NCBI RefSeq assembly: GCF_950295315.1
Contig: NC_080164.1
Span: 112,674,447-112,738,446 of the forward strand
Length of the DNA: 64,000 nucleotides
Direction: 5' to 3'
Source of the DNA: Erinaceus europaeus
Taxonomy: Eukaryota > Chordata > Mammalia > Eulipotyphla > Erinaceidae
A program made the position numbers and the translations under genes. The notes beneath the pieces were generated by a model, which worked only from the letters and a program-made list of their open reading frames with translations, was not told where the DNA came from and made no database searches. Of the stretch, positions 1-10,903 are shown piece after piece; the first letter of the stretch is position 1; the number at the start of each line of letters is the position of its first letter.

Positions 1-15
1 GGTTTAGGAGCCTCA

Positions 16-234
16 ATCGCTATCGAACAGGCCATGGCCGGTGCGCCGCTATGTTCCATCGCTGGGGACCCAGAGACTACCCGAACTTCCCCTGTGGCTA
101 CAGACAGACTATGACCCACATAGTCAACAACTGCCACCTCTCCAGATTCAAAGGAGGTCTTGAAACTTTACATCAGGCTCAACCTGACACTGTTGACTGG
201 CTACGGAAGAAGGGCAAACGCTAGAAGAAGAAGA
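16..234 (+). mobile_element. Vingi-like non-LTR retrotransposon, 3' end (copy 1)
   Basis: This is a 5'-truncated copy of the same element seen near 43 and 56 kb. It carries the end of the reverse-transcriptase protein region, including a Cys-rich 'CGYRQTMTHIVNNCHLS'-like stretch, and finishes in GAA repeats. The 10-bp direct repeat 'aggagcctca' lies at 6-15 and again at 235-244, so the element inserted into an existing type C SINE. Vingi is known among mammals only from hedgehogs, so this copy also supports the organism call. The family assignment rests on recalled family features and similarity among the three copies, not on a search. Confidence 0.8.
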
Positions 235-297
235 AGGAGCCTCAGGCATGAGAGTCTGTTTGCATAACCATTATGCTGTCTCCCCTGCCCCAGATAT
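235..297 (-). mobile_element. Type C tRNA-SINE fragment, split by Vingi copy 1
   Basis: The stretch 'gagcctcaggcatgagag' followed by 'cataaccattatgctgtctcccc' is the reverse complement of the type C SINE head. The rest of this SINE lies left of the Vingi copy and mostly outside the window. Confidence 0.65.
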
Positions 298-433
298 ATT
301 TCTGTAGACAGATCCCCATTTCAATGCATCTCATTAAAGTGAACCTTGTTCTTTTTCTACTATACTAAGTAAAAAGGAATAAATTTGACTTAGTAAAAAT
401 AAATTATCACATAAATCCCCAAGGAAACAATTT

Positions 434-673
434 TTTTTATTATTGTTGTTATAGTTATTATTGTTGTTGATGTCGTTGTTAGGACAGAGAGAAATGGAGA
501 GAAAAGGGGAAGACAGAGAGGGGGAGAGAAAGATAACACACCTGCAGACCTGCTTCACCGCCTGTGAAGCGACTCCCCTATAGGATGGAAGCTGGGGGCT
601 CGAACCGGGATCTTTACACAGGTCCTTGTGCTTTGTGCCACATGCGCTTAACCCGCTGCACTACCGCCTGATT
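434..673 (-). mobile_element. Type A tRNA-SINE
   Basis: This is a nearly full copy read from the minus strand. The AAT/AAC-rich tail is at the low-coordinate end and the tRNA-like head (box B around 'ggttcgagccc') is at the high end. Imperfect flanking repeats 'cccaaggaaacaattt' (about 418-433) and 'cccatggaaacaaattt' (about 674-690) look like its TSD. Confidence 0.85.
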
Positions 674-690
674 CCCATGGAAACAAATTT

Positions 691-1800
691 AATAAGTAGG
701 GTAATTTAGTTGTACAAGACACAATACAGGGGTTCTACAATTCAGTTTGCATTTTACTTGGTGGAAAAGAGAAATATCAAACAAAAAGACAGGATGAAGT
801 TGGATAGAAGTGATCCTTATTAATTTTTCTCCTACTAAAATGGATTCAACCCAAGAAAAGGGAACTGTAGAGGCTGCCAGCAAATCTAGGCTTTTGGAAG
901 GTTCGATGCACATGCTAATTATAAGGACAGTGGAGCTAGATGCCTCTGGCTGAGCATAATTGATGCATCAGAGAAAGACAGTGAGGGGTTGAGTTAGGGT
1001 AATTTTACAAATCTAAAAAGCAAACTGTGAAAGTCAGAGTTCCTCCCAGGCCACATATAAAGCATCTCTAGTCTTCTACAAGCCAGAGGAGGAAGTGGGT
1101 CAGGTCCAGTAGTAGATCTTCACAGGAAGCTGAGATGTCAGCTATGTCACACTTCCTGTGGGCCAGCAGTAGACCTCTGAGACATTTGATGATGCTGTGT
1201 GAGTAGAGAACATAGAAGCCTCAGATCCTTTGAACCTTCTGAATAAACTGGAAGCAACCACACTTCTTAGAGGAGAAATCAGGAACTCTGAGAGACCAAA
1301 TCGACATACACAGAAATTTCTATCATCCCCCCACCCTAGAAAAAATAAATGAACACACACTCATAGCATATAATATTGTGCATATAATATTCTCAAGAAC
1401 AGATCACATGTAGCACCTCAAAACATGTTGGAGTGAATACATAAAGGCTGAAGTTATATTCAGCTTTTCTATCACAGTGGTAAAAATTAGACATCAACCA
1501 ACCATAAAACACTAGAAATATCTCAAATATAGAAGCATATAGCAATGTGTTCCTAAGTAGCTATGGCGTCTATAAATAAACCAAAGGAAGAGTAGAAAAT
1601 TGTCTCCAAGCCAAAAGGACAATAAAAAAGGAAGAGGCAATCTTTTAGATATGAGATGGAGTAGGGGAATTGCTATTCCATGCCTGAGGACCCAGGTGTC
1701 AGCCCCTGACCACCACTTGGAAACACTTCTGTGGAGAAGTTATGGCATATCCAGCTACTCCATACAATCAGTAATGCTTAAGTCATTTAGAAACTGAAAT
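691..1800. other. Unassigned intergenic or intronic sequence
   Basis: This is AT-rich DNA with no convincing gene, repeat family or RNA. The short open frames have no splice signals or recognisable protein character. Confidence 0.5.
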
Positions 1801-2065
1801 CTTGCCTCATGTGACAGTGTTGATGGAATGTGGGTTTATGCCAAACAAATACATCAGGGAGTTAAAGACAATGACTAGATGGCTGCTCTCATATGTGGAA
1901 TGTAAATAATCAAAGTTAATAACTACCAAAGCTTGACTGAAATAAGCCTTTGACTCTAAAAAAATGTATGACAGTTCCCAAGTGAGAGGAAGTGGATACA
2001 CATATAGAGCTGTGAAGCTGTGCTCCCCAAATTTATGTAATGATGTAAAACAATGATAAACCAAC
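1801..2065 (+). mobile_element. Probable old L1 3' region
   Basis: Phrases such as 'gctgctctcatatgtggaat' and the wording around them resemble the region just after ORF2 in old L1 copies. The match is weak and there is no poly(A) tail or TSD, so this could be unrelated sequence. Confidence 0.3.
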
Positions 2066-2069
2066 AGAT

Positions 2070-2205
2070 CTTAATTAAAACTTATTTATTTATTTATTTA
2101 TTTTAACAGAGCACTGCTCAGATCTGGTTTATGGTAAACCTGGGACTTTGGAGCCTCAGGCACGAGAGTCTCTTTGCAGAACCATTATACTATCTACCCT
2201 AACCC
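2070..2205 (-). mobile_element. Type C tRNA-SINE
   Basis: A TTTA-repeat tail (2080-2103) is followed by 'gagcactgctcagatctggt', then by 'gagcctcaggcacgagagtc' and 'aaccattatactatct'. This is the complete type C order in reverse, with an internal deletion in the middle. Confidence 0.75.
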
Positions 2206-2870
2206 TTAAAAAAATTTTTTTTACAAAAAAAAGTGTGACCAGTCATTTGGACTGGAATAAAAAAGTGTTGTGTGGAACTTCTGGCAAATTCCAGTGAGAA
2301 TTACACAGCAAAAATCACAAGGGTTATCAAGCTAGACAACGCCATTTGAAGCAGATAATTAAACAGCATTTAAAAATAACAGTTTTGGGGATACTCCTTA
2401 GTCTGTGTAGACATGGAGATAGCATGACTGGATAGCATGGGCTTTGAGAAAGTATGACATTTTTATAAGTCAAAGTCTGAAAATGACATTAAAGAGCAGA
2501 ATATCCAACTGCTGCCTCTCAAGCCAGAGAGAAAAGGAGGAGGAAAGATCTGCAGTCCTGTGTGAACCAAGAAAAGGCCATGCAAGGTATTCTAGGAAGA
2601 ACAAAACCACATTTCAATCAAAAGAACTCAAAATTTTCTGTATTTTGTAAAATTTTAAGGATAACGAAAGTCCTTTCTATAATAGAATGAGAGATTCAGG
2701 AAAAGAGTCTAGGAAGAACTGAAGAGAGAATTTTGGGTCAGGCAGCAGAAACATAAAGTCACAATGATATGAGAATACAAACCTTCACTTGACCTGAGAA
2801 TCAGTATTTGAGTGATAGTTAAAAACAAAAAATAAAATAAAATAAAAATCAAACAAACAATAAAAATGTG
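2206..2870. other. Unassigned sequence
   Basis: No repeat family or gene is recognised. An A-rich stretch at 2822-2866 directly precedes the next SINE. Confidence 0.45.
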
Positions 2871-2874
2871 AACT

Positions 2875-3265
2875 GACCCAGGTTCAAGCCTCTGGTCCCT
2901 ATCTGCAGGGGGTAAGCTTCATAAACAGTGAAGCAGGGCTTCAGGTATCTCTTTCTCTCTCACTCTCTGTCTGCCTCTTCCCCTCAGTTTCTATCTGTCC
3001 TATCAAATAAAAGAAAGAAAACAATGGCAACCAGGAACAGTAGATTCATTGTGCAGGCACCAAGTTCCAGCAGTAATGCTGATGGCAATAAAATGGTAAT
3101 GATAACAATGATGATGATGATGATGATGAGGAGGAGGAGGAGGAGGAGGAGATACAAGGATACAAGGATCCCATGCTTTCACTGGAAACAGTGAGAGTCT
3201 GCAGTTGTCTCTGTTTCTCTCCTCCTCTCTCAAACCTCTCTGTCCCATCAAATTAAACATAAGAA
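2875..3265 (+). mobile_element. Type B tRNA-SINE with 3' extension, broken by a microsatellite
   Basis: The copy lacks its tRNA head and begins at 'gacccaggttcaagcc'. It runs through the pyrimidine-rich body to 'tatcaaataaaag', then into the extension 'ggaacagtagattcattgtg' that many hedgehog SINEs carry. A second CT-rich body fragment follows the microsatellite at 3108-3151. Confidence 0.65.
3108..3151 (+). repeat. Compound (ATG)n-(GAG)n microsatellite
   Basis: About seven ATG units run directly into about eight GAG units. The repeat makes long histidine, proline, methionine or arginine runs in chance reading frames, which should not be taken as proteins. Confidence 0.95.
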
Positions 3266-3629
3266 AATATTTAAAAGAGAAACAGTGAAAGAGAGGAATC
3301 TAAGCAGCTTAACTGTCTTGTATATCAAGCTGATGGGTCTAAGGGATGCCCAGATAGCTGGGAAGAGGACAGTTATGGATGTGTCGGTAAGGATGATTCC
3401 AGAAGAAAAGAGCATTTGAATTAGTAAGTTAATGAAAAAAGATCTACCATCACCAATTTGTTAAGGATCTGGACATAATCATGCAGGCAAAGGAACAATG
3501 ACTACAGGTTACTGTTTTGAGATGGATGCCCACCCCACTTCCCTTTGCCACAAGAGCTCTTGCTACTTCAGCCTTCAGACTCCAGGATTTATGCTAACCA
3601 TTATCTGGTACTGGGGCTTCACATCTTAT

Positions 3630-4500
3630 ATATTTTTTATCAGTGACTTAATAGTAATTTACAAAACTATGTGATAATAGGGGTACAATTCCACACCACT
3701 CCTACTCTCCTCCACCATTATTCTCCCAAGGTCATAGATATGGGTTGAATAGTCACAATATTTTTTAAGGGGTTGTTTATTTTATATTATTTTATTTTTA
3801 GTGATTTTATATAGTTTTACAAAGCAGTAAGATAATAGAGGTACAATTCCATACAGTTCCCACCACTAGAGTTTTGTGTCCTATCCCCTCCACTGGAAAC
3901 TACAGTAGTTCTCCCAAGGTCACCAATAAGGGTTAATTCTATAACTACCTATATCTATGTCTATATATTTCTCCTGATTTTTGCAATGGTCTTGCATTCA
4001 CTTCCTTTCTAGTTTACCCCTGTACCTATTACCACTACCAAGTGCCCTTCCTTTTTCCTTTCTCTCTCAGATAGTGAAAGAGTGCCTGGCTTCCTCTGGT
4101 GTTTTCCAGATTTACTTTCCTCTCACTGATGGTATAAAAACAAGATTACTAGTGACAAAGGCTTTGGGTCCTGGTGGAATAGGGATACAGAGTCTTCTGG
4201 TTTACTTCCCCTATTGTTTAACCCTCTGTGAGTATGGACCAAAATTCTTTATGAGGTGCAGAAGGTAGGAATTTCAGTTTCTATATTTGCTTCTCCACTG
4301 GACATGAGTGGATCCACACCCCAGGCCTTTTTCTATCCTTCCCTAGTGGGGTAGGGCTCTGGAGAGGTGAGATTCCAAGATATTGTGAGATTGTCTGCCC
4401 AGAGAAGTCAGGATGGAATCATGCAAGCATCTGCAATTTGGTGGCTGAACAGTGTTAAGATATAAAACAGGACAAAAAGATTAATGGACAGAAATGAAAA
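3630..4500 (-). mobile_element. Old L1 3' UTR (long variant), minus strand
   Basis: Two tandem-like starts occur, 'gataataggggtacaattcc' near 3676 and 'gataatagaggtacaattcc' near 3832. The second is followed by the shared L1 3'-UTR order up to 'agatataaaacaggac'. The double start suggests two overlapping insertions or an internal duplication. The same order recurs near 26.4 and 39.1 kb. Confidence 0.7.
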
Positions 4501-4584
4501 AAGTAAGAACAGAGCTGATGAGAATAGGGATCTAAGGGTGAAAGGACAATCTATTGTAGGCATGTTTCTAGGGGCTCATGACTA

Positions 4585-5670
4585 TCTTATTTTTTTAATT
4601 ATAAAAAGGAAACATTGACAAAAACCATAGGATAATAGGGGTACAATTCCACACAATTCCCACCACCAGAACTCAGCATACCCTCCCCTCCCCTGACAGC
4701 TTTTCTATTCTCTGTCCCTCTGGGAGTATGGACCCAAGGTCATTGTAGGGTACAGAAGGTGGAAAGTCTGGCTTCTGTAATTGCTTCCCTGCTGAACATG
4801 GGTGTTGACAGGGTGATCCATACTCCCAACCTAGTGGGGCATGGCTCTGGGGGAGTGGGGCTCTAAGACACATTGGTGGGGTCATCCGGTTGACACCATG
4901 GTAGTATCTGGAACCTGGTCGCTGAAAAATGAATTAACATATACAGCCAAACAAATTGTTGACTAATCATGAAGCTAAAGGCTGGAATAGTGCAGAATAA
5001 GAGTCGGGGAGTCTCCATTTTGTAGATAGTTAGTAGGCATATTTTAGTTATATTCCAAATGGCCCATGACTATACTAGGTGTTTTGTTTTTTTTTTTTTC
5101 CTGAGCCTGACATCTGATATGCAGGTGGATCCAAGTTATTGTCTGGGGAGATGATTTCATGGCTGGAAAAGGAACAGAAAGCTGGATCAGGAAAGAGAGT
5201 AGCTTCCAAATATGGTAAAGGTGTATAAATGTTGCTGACTGTAAACCCCATTGATTCTGGGGCCCATATGCAGCTTAGGAGGCTATGCGACCTCTGCATC
5301 CCTGTGGATCTGAGTTCACATTCTGTGGTCATGAGTAGGAACATTACAAGCTGCCCCAATTTCAGGACCCATCTTCCTCAGGTGGAACATAGAGTATGTT
5401 GTCTAGCCTCCCTTTGGAGGACAGAACATTCTCTACCGTTGTTGATCCAAGTTGAAGGCAAGGTCCTTTGGGGGCCCACGAAGGGTTCTATTGTGTTGTT
5501 CCTGATAGAGATGACTGGTAACAATGGAGAGAGGGATTTATTCAAGGTCTAGGCCCATCATGTCTGTTTGGGAACCTCAGGACTCTCCAGCTAGTGCCGC
5601 AGCTGAGAGGGTGGCCTGATAGTTACTGAAGAGTCATCATTAAAGTATGTCAGTCTCTTGGACTGTCATA
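4585..5670 (-). mobile_element. L1 3' UTR (A variant), minus strand
   Basis: The block starts with the T-rich complement of a poly(A) end and the shared 'ataggggtacaattccacac' module. It continues into a variant-specific block ('gggcccatatgcagcttagg' and 'tcattaaagtatgt'). The same variant block recurs near 9.0, 30.5 and 54.9 kb. It is non-coding; the 100-residue frames here are chance. Confidence 0.75.
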
Positions 5671-6130
5671 GTTTTTATTGAGTTTTATAGCTAACATGGA
5701 GTTGAACAAAAATATTGTCTGAGAAGATTGTGCTAGATGAAAGAAAAGGAAGGGCTAGAAGTTTGGGTTAGGGCAAAGAGTCCAGGCAATGGTGCACCTG
5801 ACTAAGCATACATACCACTCCTGAGTACTTTAATTTGCCCTTGCTCCTTTGAAGAGGCTTCCTCTGAGCCTTTTCTTCTGATTAAACTGCTTGTCATTCT
5901 GTCTATGGCTCCTTTCATGATATGTTTGGAATATAAATATATATATTTGTAGAATTCCTCATGAAGACACCCCCCTCATGCCATGTACTTATTAATATAT
6001 GTCAGATCATGGTTGTTCCAATAGTACATATCTATGGGATTGAATGTCAGTAGTCTGGAAATGCCCAGATATTGGTGTTTGTCCTCCTGGGAGATGGGAA
6101 ACTGATGGGTGAGACTGTCTGAAAAGAGAT
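5671..6130. other. Unassigned sequence
   Basis: AT-rich sequence with an 'aatataaatatatatat' patch near 5930. No gene or repeat family is recognised. Confidence 0.45.
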
Positions 6131-6135
6131 CTTTA

Positions 6136-6481
6136 AGGGTTGGGCGGTAATGCAGCGGGTTAAGCGCACTTGGTACAAAGCAAAAGGACTGGTGTAAAGA
6201 TTCTGGTTCGAACCCCCAGTTCAAGCCCCCGGCTTCCCACTTGCAGGGGAGTAGCTTCATGGGTGGTGAAGCAGGTCTGTAGGTGTCTGTCTTTCTTTCT
6301 CCCTCTCTGTCTTCCCCTTCTCTCTTTCTGTCCTATCCAACAACAACAATGGCAATAACAACAACAATAATAACAATAAACAACAAGGGCAACAAAAGGG
6401 AAAATATGGCCTCCAGGAGCAGTGGATTCATAGTGCAGGCAACAAGCCCTAGCAATAATCCTGGAGGCAAAAAAATTAAAA

Positions 6482-6545
<64 letters not shown>
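6136..6545 (+). mobile_element. Type A tRNA-SINE with long tail
   Basis: This is a full head-to-tail copy. It has a tRNA-like head with 'gcagcgggttaagcgcac' (box A region) and 'ggttcgaaccccc' (box B). A CT-rich body and an AAC/AAT-rich section follow. It then has the extension 'ggagcagtggattcatagtg' and an A-rich tail that has expanded into GAAA repeats. Confidence 0.88.

Positions 6546-6546
<1 letters not shown>
6484..6546 (+). repeat. (GAAA)n microsatellite in a SINE tail
   Basis: About fifteen AAAG units have grown from the poly(A) tail of the SINE that precedes them. This is a common origin for such repeats. Confidence 0.95.
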
Positions 6547-6547
<1 letters not shown>

Positions 6548-6669
6548 GAGAAGAAAAGAATTTTTGGACATATGTGTCCACAGTAAAGCGGTAAAGTGTC
6601 TCTCTCTCTCTCTGTCTGTCTCTGTCTTGTGGCAGTGTACTTACCAATGTAAGTAAAGTTTTCAAGCAA

Positions 6670-7168
6670 ATTTTATTTTATTTTTGCCTTTAGGGTTACT
6701 GCTTGAGCTCGGTGCCTACACTACAAATCCACTGCTCCTGGAGACCAGTTTTTCCAGTTTTTATTAGATAGGACACAGAGAAATTGAGAGAAGGAGCCAG
6801 ACAGTGGTGCACCTGGTTAATTAAGAGCACAAATTATAATATGTGAGGACCCAGGTTCAAGCCCCTGTTCCCCACCTGCAAGGGGAAAGCTTCATGAGTG
6901 GTAAAGCAGGGCTGCAGGTATCTCTCTTTCCTCTCTCTCCCTCTCTGTCTCTATCCAATAATAAATAATATAATATAATTTATATAATATAAAAAAGAAA
7001 TTGAGAGAGGAGGGGAAGATAGAGAGGGAGAGAAGTAGACCTGCCTTATTACTTATGAACTTCCCCCCTGCAGGTGAGGAGCTGTGGGCCCCAAGCAGGA
7101 TCCTTGCACCAGTCCTTGCACTTTGTGCTATGTGTGCTTAATCCGGTGTACTACCACTGAGCCCCCCA
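6670..7168 (-). mobile_element. Long tRNA-SINE, interrupted by another SINE
   Basis: The minus-strand copy begins with the complement of the 3' extension ('ctcggtgcctacactac') and resumes after 6997 with the body and head ('tgcaccagtccttgcacttt' and 'gtgtgcttaatccgg'). A plus-strand type B SINE sits inside it. Confidence 0.8.
6792..6997 (+). mobile_element. Type B tRNA-SINE nested inside the 6670-7168 SINE
   Basis: The copy has the type B head ('gtggtgcacctggttaatta'), box B 'ggttcaagcccc', a CT-rich body and an 'atccaataataaataat' end. The repeat 'aaattgagaga' sits at 6781-6791 and again at 6998-7008, which proves insertion into the older SINE. Confidence 0.9.
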
Positions 7169-7950
7169 AAATTTTATAATAAAATCTCTTCCCTGAGAAT
7201 GTGTAAATGACACCTTTCAAAACCACCCTGCTTCTTTTTCTTCTGAGATCAGCCTCCATCTGTCACTCAGAGATAATTACAGTGTAACTGTATAAAAATA
7301 CCATACTGATCATATGCAGGTGTTCAGGAATGGAGGTATTCAAGTGAGCATGGGGAAGAATGTTTGTTGTTGTTGTTTAATTCTCTCTGTGCACCGCAAG
7401 ATGAAATAGCAATATAAATGAATGCTTTATGCCTTATACCTATAAACAAGCAATCAAATATATGGCTACACACAAAGCTAAGATAGGAAGCTGACTGCAA
7501 GGTCCCTTGACATCAAACTTTACCAACCTGAAACACACAGGTGTCATACAATAACATAGAGATTTCATCACTGGGTTAGAAAACTCTTGTAGAATTGTTT
7601 GCTCACAATTGAAAGTAAATACTGCTTCGGGTTAAGCAGTGATTCATTAAATGGAAAATAAAACCCTGTTTATACCTATAAAAAATAAAAATAAAAGATG
7701 GAGAAAGAAAGGAGGTGAGATGAATTTGGCCCTGACTAAATGGCTAGTGTGCCCAGTAACATATGTGCCCAGTGCCTGCATTTGCCTCAAACCTTCCTGA
7801 CTCTGAGTTCTGCAAAGTTGCATCATCAATATCTGGTAGAAGAGTCACATAGGTGTTTGCAGATAGCCATGTGGCACAATTTAAAGCCATACAAAGCAAT
7901 GATAAAACATTCTGGAGATTATTTTCCAGGGTCTGCCTGCTGTAGTGGAA
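7169..7950. other. Unassigned sequence
   Basis: No recognised repeat or gene. The open frames near 7650-7950 show no start context, splice sites or family resemblance. Confidence 0.45.
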
Positions 7951-7963
7951 ATAATAGGGTTCT

Positions 7964-8272
7964 TCCCATCTCCCCAGAGCCCTACCCCACTAGGGAAAGC
8001 TAGAAACAGGCTGAGAGCATGTATCTACCTGCCAATGCCCATGTCCAGTGGAGAAGCAATTACAGAAACCAGACCTCCCACCTTCTGCACCCCAGAAAGA
8101 TCTTTGGTCCATTCTCCTAGAGGGATAAAGAATAGGGAAGCTTCCAGTGGAGGGGATAGCATATGCAATTCTGTGGTTGGAATTGTATTGAATTGTGCCC
8201 TCTCGTCCCACAATCTTGTCGATCATTATTAAATTACTAATAAAATTTAAAAAATAAAAAACAAACAAAAAG
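7964..8272 (+). mobile_element. L1 3' UTR, 5'-truncated insertion with TSD
   Basis: This piece holds only the last ~300 bases of the L1 3' UTR, ending in 'aataaaatttaaaaaataaa' and an A-rich tail. The flanking repeat 'aatagggttct' is at 7953-7963 and 8273-8283. It is a textbook L1-machinery insertion with heavy 5' truncation. Confidence 0.9.
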
Positions 8273-8589
8273 AATAGGGTTCTGACATCAGCCTTGAAGA
8301 TGACTCTTCCTCTTCCGCTTCTGGTCTCATGTTGAAAGGTGACTATAATTAGAATTGAATGGCATAAAGTCTACCAAACATACCCTACAGTCCTTTCTGA
8401 AAGTGGTTGAACTCTTCTGCCTTTATTAATTAATGTTGAGGAATCAGCTCTACAGTTCTTACTAACAGGTGACCTATCTTCCAACCCCTACATTTTTTTA
8501 AATGAAAATTTATGTTCTGAGCAATAATGTCATGGGTAGGGTTGAGAGGGAAAGGACCTCCAAGAATCTTCATCACAACCCACTGATTT

Positions 8590-8718
8590 ATTTTTGTTTC
8601 TGGACCAGAGCCCTACTCAACTCTGCCTGATGGTGGTGCTAGGGATTGAACCTGGTACCTTAGAGCCTTGGCCACATAAGTCCCTGTGTAACCATTTTGC
8701 TGTCTCCCCAGGCCTCTC
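8590..8718 (-). mobile_element. Type C tRNA-SINE
   Basis: In reverse it shows 'ggtggtgctagggattgaac', then 'gccttggccacataagtc' and 'aaccattttgctgtctcccc', which are the type C landmarks. Confidence 0.75.
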
Positions 8719-8939
8719 CATTGACTTTTATGCTGATGATTTTCACAGATATCATGGTTGTGGTTTCATTTGTTGATTTTCAAGGTCACTATGGCAATGG
8801 TTAGAGAGAATTTGAATGGACCCACCAAAATGCCTAAAATGCTCTTTTTCCCCCCACTAAAATTCAATTATTTTTCTAACTATGAATTGTATGTCAACAG
8901 TTGGAACTTTTTGGTTAGTTTCTAGAATTCTAGAAAAGT

Positions 8940-9110
8940 TAGCTTTGAGATGACCAGTGATGATAGAGAGAGGAATCTGTTGGAAGTCTATGTCCATCAT
9001 TTCTATGTGGGAATCGCAGGATTCCCTGACTAGGGCCCTGGATGATGGGGTGGCCTGGTATAGTGACCAAATGGGCCCTCATTAAAGTATCTTTTCTCTT
9101 TAATTTCTCT
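8940..9110 (-). mobile_element. L1 3' UTR fragment (A variant)
   Basis: It matches the variant block near 55.2 kb ('ccctgactagggccctggat' and 'gatggggtggcctgg'), without the 3' end. This is a relic with no TSD visible. Confidence 0.6.
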
Positions 9111-9530
9111 ACAGTTACCTTAGTTATTTCCTACAGTACTCCTAAATTATTCATGTTTATGAAGGTAAATTCCAACAAGGATCCAAATGTCCTTCTGAAA
9201 GGAGGCAGATCCTACCACTGCATGTTCTACTAATTCCTCACAAGTAAATAATTTCAAGACTATAAGGCCAAAAGAGAAAAAGTATTGCAATTAATTCAAG
9301 TGCTTAGTTACATGGTTAATCAAAATATTTTTTAAAAGGAAACTGTCCCATAATCCTTATGTCTGTGTTTGCTCCAAATTGAGTATATGCTAGATACGGC
9401 TTTTCCTTCTCAGTGGTCCCATATCTTAACCCTTTCACTTTGTAAACATCAAATGCAACTGATTAATTAATGTTACTGGTAGTGTTATCATGGGGGCTAC
9501 AAACCTGCATAGTTTTATTGCTTTCTGATG
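9111..9530. other. Unassigned sequence
   Basis: Nothing recognised; AT-rich. Confidence 0.45.
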
Positions 9531-9534
9531 ATTG

Positions 9535-9735
9535 ATGGATGGATTAGTTTAGATAGAGGGTGAGAGACAGAGAGGGAGAGACAAAGCGAAAGGAGAGGCC
9601 CTGCAGTGCTACTCCACCACTTGAGCAGCCTCCCTACACAGATGTTCTCACACAGTGTCTGGCAGCTTGAACTCTGGTCCTTGCACATGGTCAGGTATGG
9701 GTTTGAAAGGGTAAACTGTCCCCCAGCTCCCTCAA
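9535..9735 (-). mobile_element. Type B-like tRNA-SINE
   Basis: The purine-rich 'agagagggagagacaaagc' body is followed by the complement of the head ('ggtccttgcacatgg'). It is degraded at both ends. Confidence 0.65.
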
Positions 9736-9844
9736 GTGGATTCTCTAACCTTACATTTCTTTGACAGTTCAGAATCAGACCACATGTTAGTTTATGAGAC
9801 TTTTAGATTCCCAGAATTTGGTGTTACTAAAGAAATATAGTGTT

Positions 9845-10067
9845 GCAGGCCAGGTGGTGGTATACCACATTGAGTGCACATGTTATAATGCTCAAGGACC
9901 AGGGTTCAAGTCCCCAGTCTCCACGGGCAGGGGGAAAGTTTTACTAGCTTTACAAGTGGTGAAGCAGGTCTACAGGTGTCTCTTTGTTTCTCTCCCTCTC
10001 TGGTACCCCCTTCCCTCTTGATTTTTGGCTGTCTCTATCCAATAAATAAATAAAGTTAATACCAAAA
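9845..10067 (+). mobile_element. Type B tRNA-SINE
   Basis: It has the head 'ggccaggtggtggtatacca', box B 'gggttcaagtcccc', the 'gtggtgaagcaggtctacag' core and a 3' end with 'tccaataaataaataaag', a polyadenylation-signal-like tail. Confidence 0.88.
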
Positions 10068-10175
10068 AATTAATGTAAGGGAAGAAAGTAATATAGTTTT
10101 GCAGTCTAGCCTCATTCATCCACTGTCTAGATACTTCAATTAAGAATTGTGATTTTTTTTTTTAATTTGCAATTT

Positions 10176-10235
10176 CTTTGTAAAGGGAGGAGAGTTTGTG
10201 TAGTTCTCTGTAAAGGGAGGAGAGTTTGTGTAGTT
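10176..10235 (+). repeat. Two 30-bp direct tandem units
   Basis: The unit containing 'tgtaaagggaggagagtttg' occurs twice with a 30-base period and nearly perfect identity. It is a short local duplication with no known function. Confidence 0.9.
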
Positions 10236-10354
10236 AATATTGGTGATGCACAATCATCCTTGTTTATATCTGCTGCTGCTGTTCCTCCTCCTCTTTCTCC
10301 CCCTTCTGCAATCCACCCCACCCTGTTCCTCTCCTTACCTTCTTCTTTATTCAG

Positions 10355-10440
10355 AGCACTATACACTTTCTGCTGTTGGCAGTGCTGGGGATTGGACCTG
10401 GCTCCTCTCCCATGCATGTTCTATGTGATACTGCTGTACT
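10355..10440 (-). mobile_element. Type C tRNA-SINE fragment
   Basis: 'gcagtgctggggattggacc' with 'agagcactatacactttctg' upstream is a diverged type C copy in reverse. The head region is degraded. Confidence 0.55.
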
Positions 10441-10539
10441 CCCTATGTCTTCTTTCTCTTTTACATATGTCCTTCCTCCTCCCTTTCTTTCCTTTACTTT
10501 TATATTTCTTGGCATTGAGGGGACTTCATTATTCTAAGA

Positions 10540-10683
10540 TAAGATTTTCATATAGAAAGAGAAAGATAGAGGGAGGAGAGATACCACCACACCAAAACTC
10601 TCCCAAGTGTGATGGAGCTATACTGAAACTGGGTTTGTACACATGGCAGAGCAGACACTCAACCAGCTGGGCTATCTGGCCAG
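10540..10683 (-). mobile_element. Diverged tRNA-SINE fragment
   Basis: A purine-rich body ('agaaagagaaagatagaggg') is followed by 'ccaccacaccaaaactctcc' and 'acacatggcagagcag'. This resembles an older SINE type, also seen near 42.8 kb. Confidence 0.45.
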
Positions 10684-10903
10684 CTTTATTATTTTTATTT
10701 ATTTATTTATTATTGAATATAGACAGAGATAATTGAAAGGAGAGGGGGGGATAGAGAAGGGGAGAAACAGAGAGACACCTGAAGCACTGCTTCACCACAC
10801 TCGAAGCTTTCCCCCTGCAGGTGGGGACCGGAGGCTTGAACATGTGTTCTTGCATACTGTAATATGTGAGCTTAACCAGGTGCACCCCTACTTGGCCCCA
10901 ACC
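10684..10903 (-). mobile_element. Type B tRNA-SINE
   Basis: It starts with a TTTA-rich complement of the tail, then the purine-rich body, 'gctttccccctgcaggtggg', and the head complement ending in 'gtgagcttaaccaggtgcac'. Confidence 0.82.

Noticed and set aside
3003..3260. Histidine- and proline-rich frame
   Set aside because: Produced by the ATG/GAG microsatellite read in reverse.
6136..6240. tRNA genes at SINE heads
   Set aside because: The heads resemble tRNA only through the A and B boxes and continue into SINE bodies; none folds as a complete functional tRNA in my reading.
6160..6669. A 169-codon minus-strand frame
   Set aside because: It is the reverse of a SINE and its GAAA tail, giving phenylalanine, leucine and serine runs without biological meaning.
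10149..10736. A 195-codon plus-strand frame
   Set aside because: It crosses a CT-rich tract and several SINE fragments, with leucine- and serine-rich low-complexity sequence and no family.
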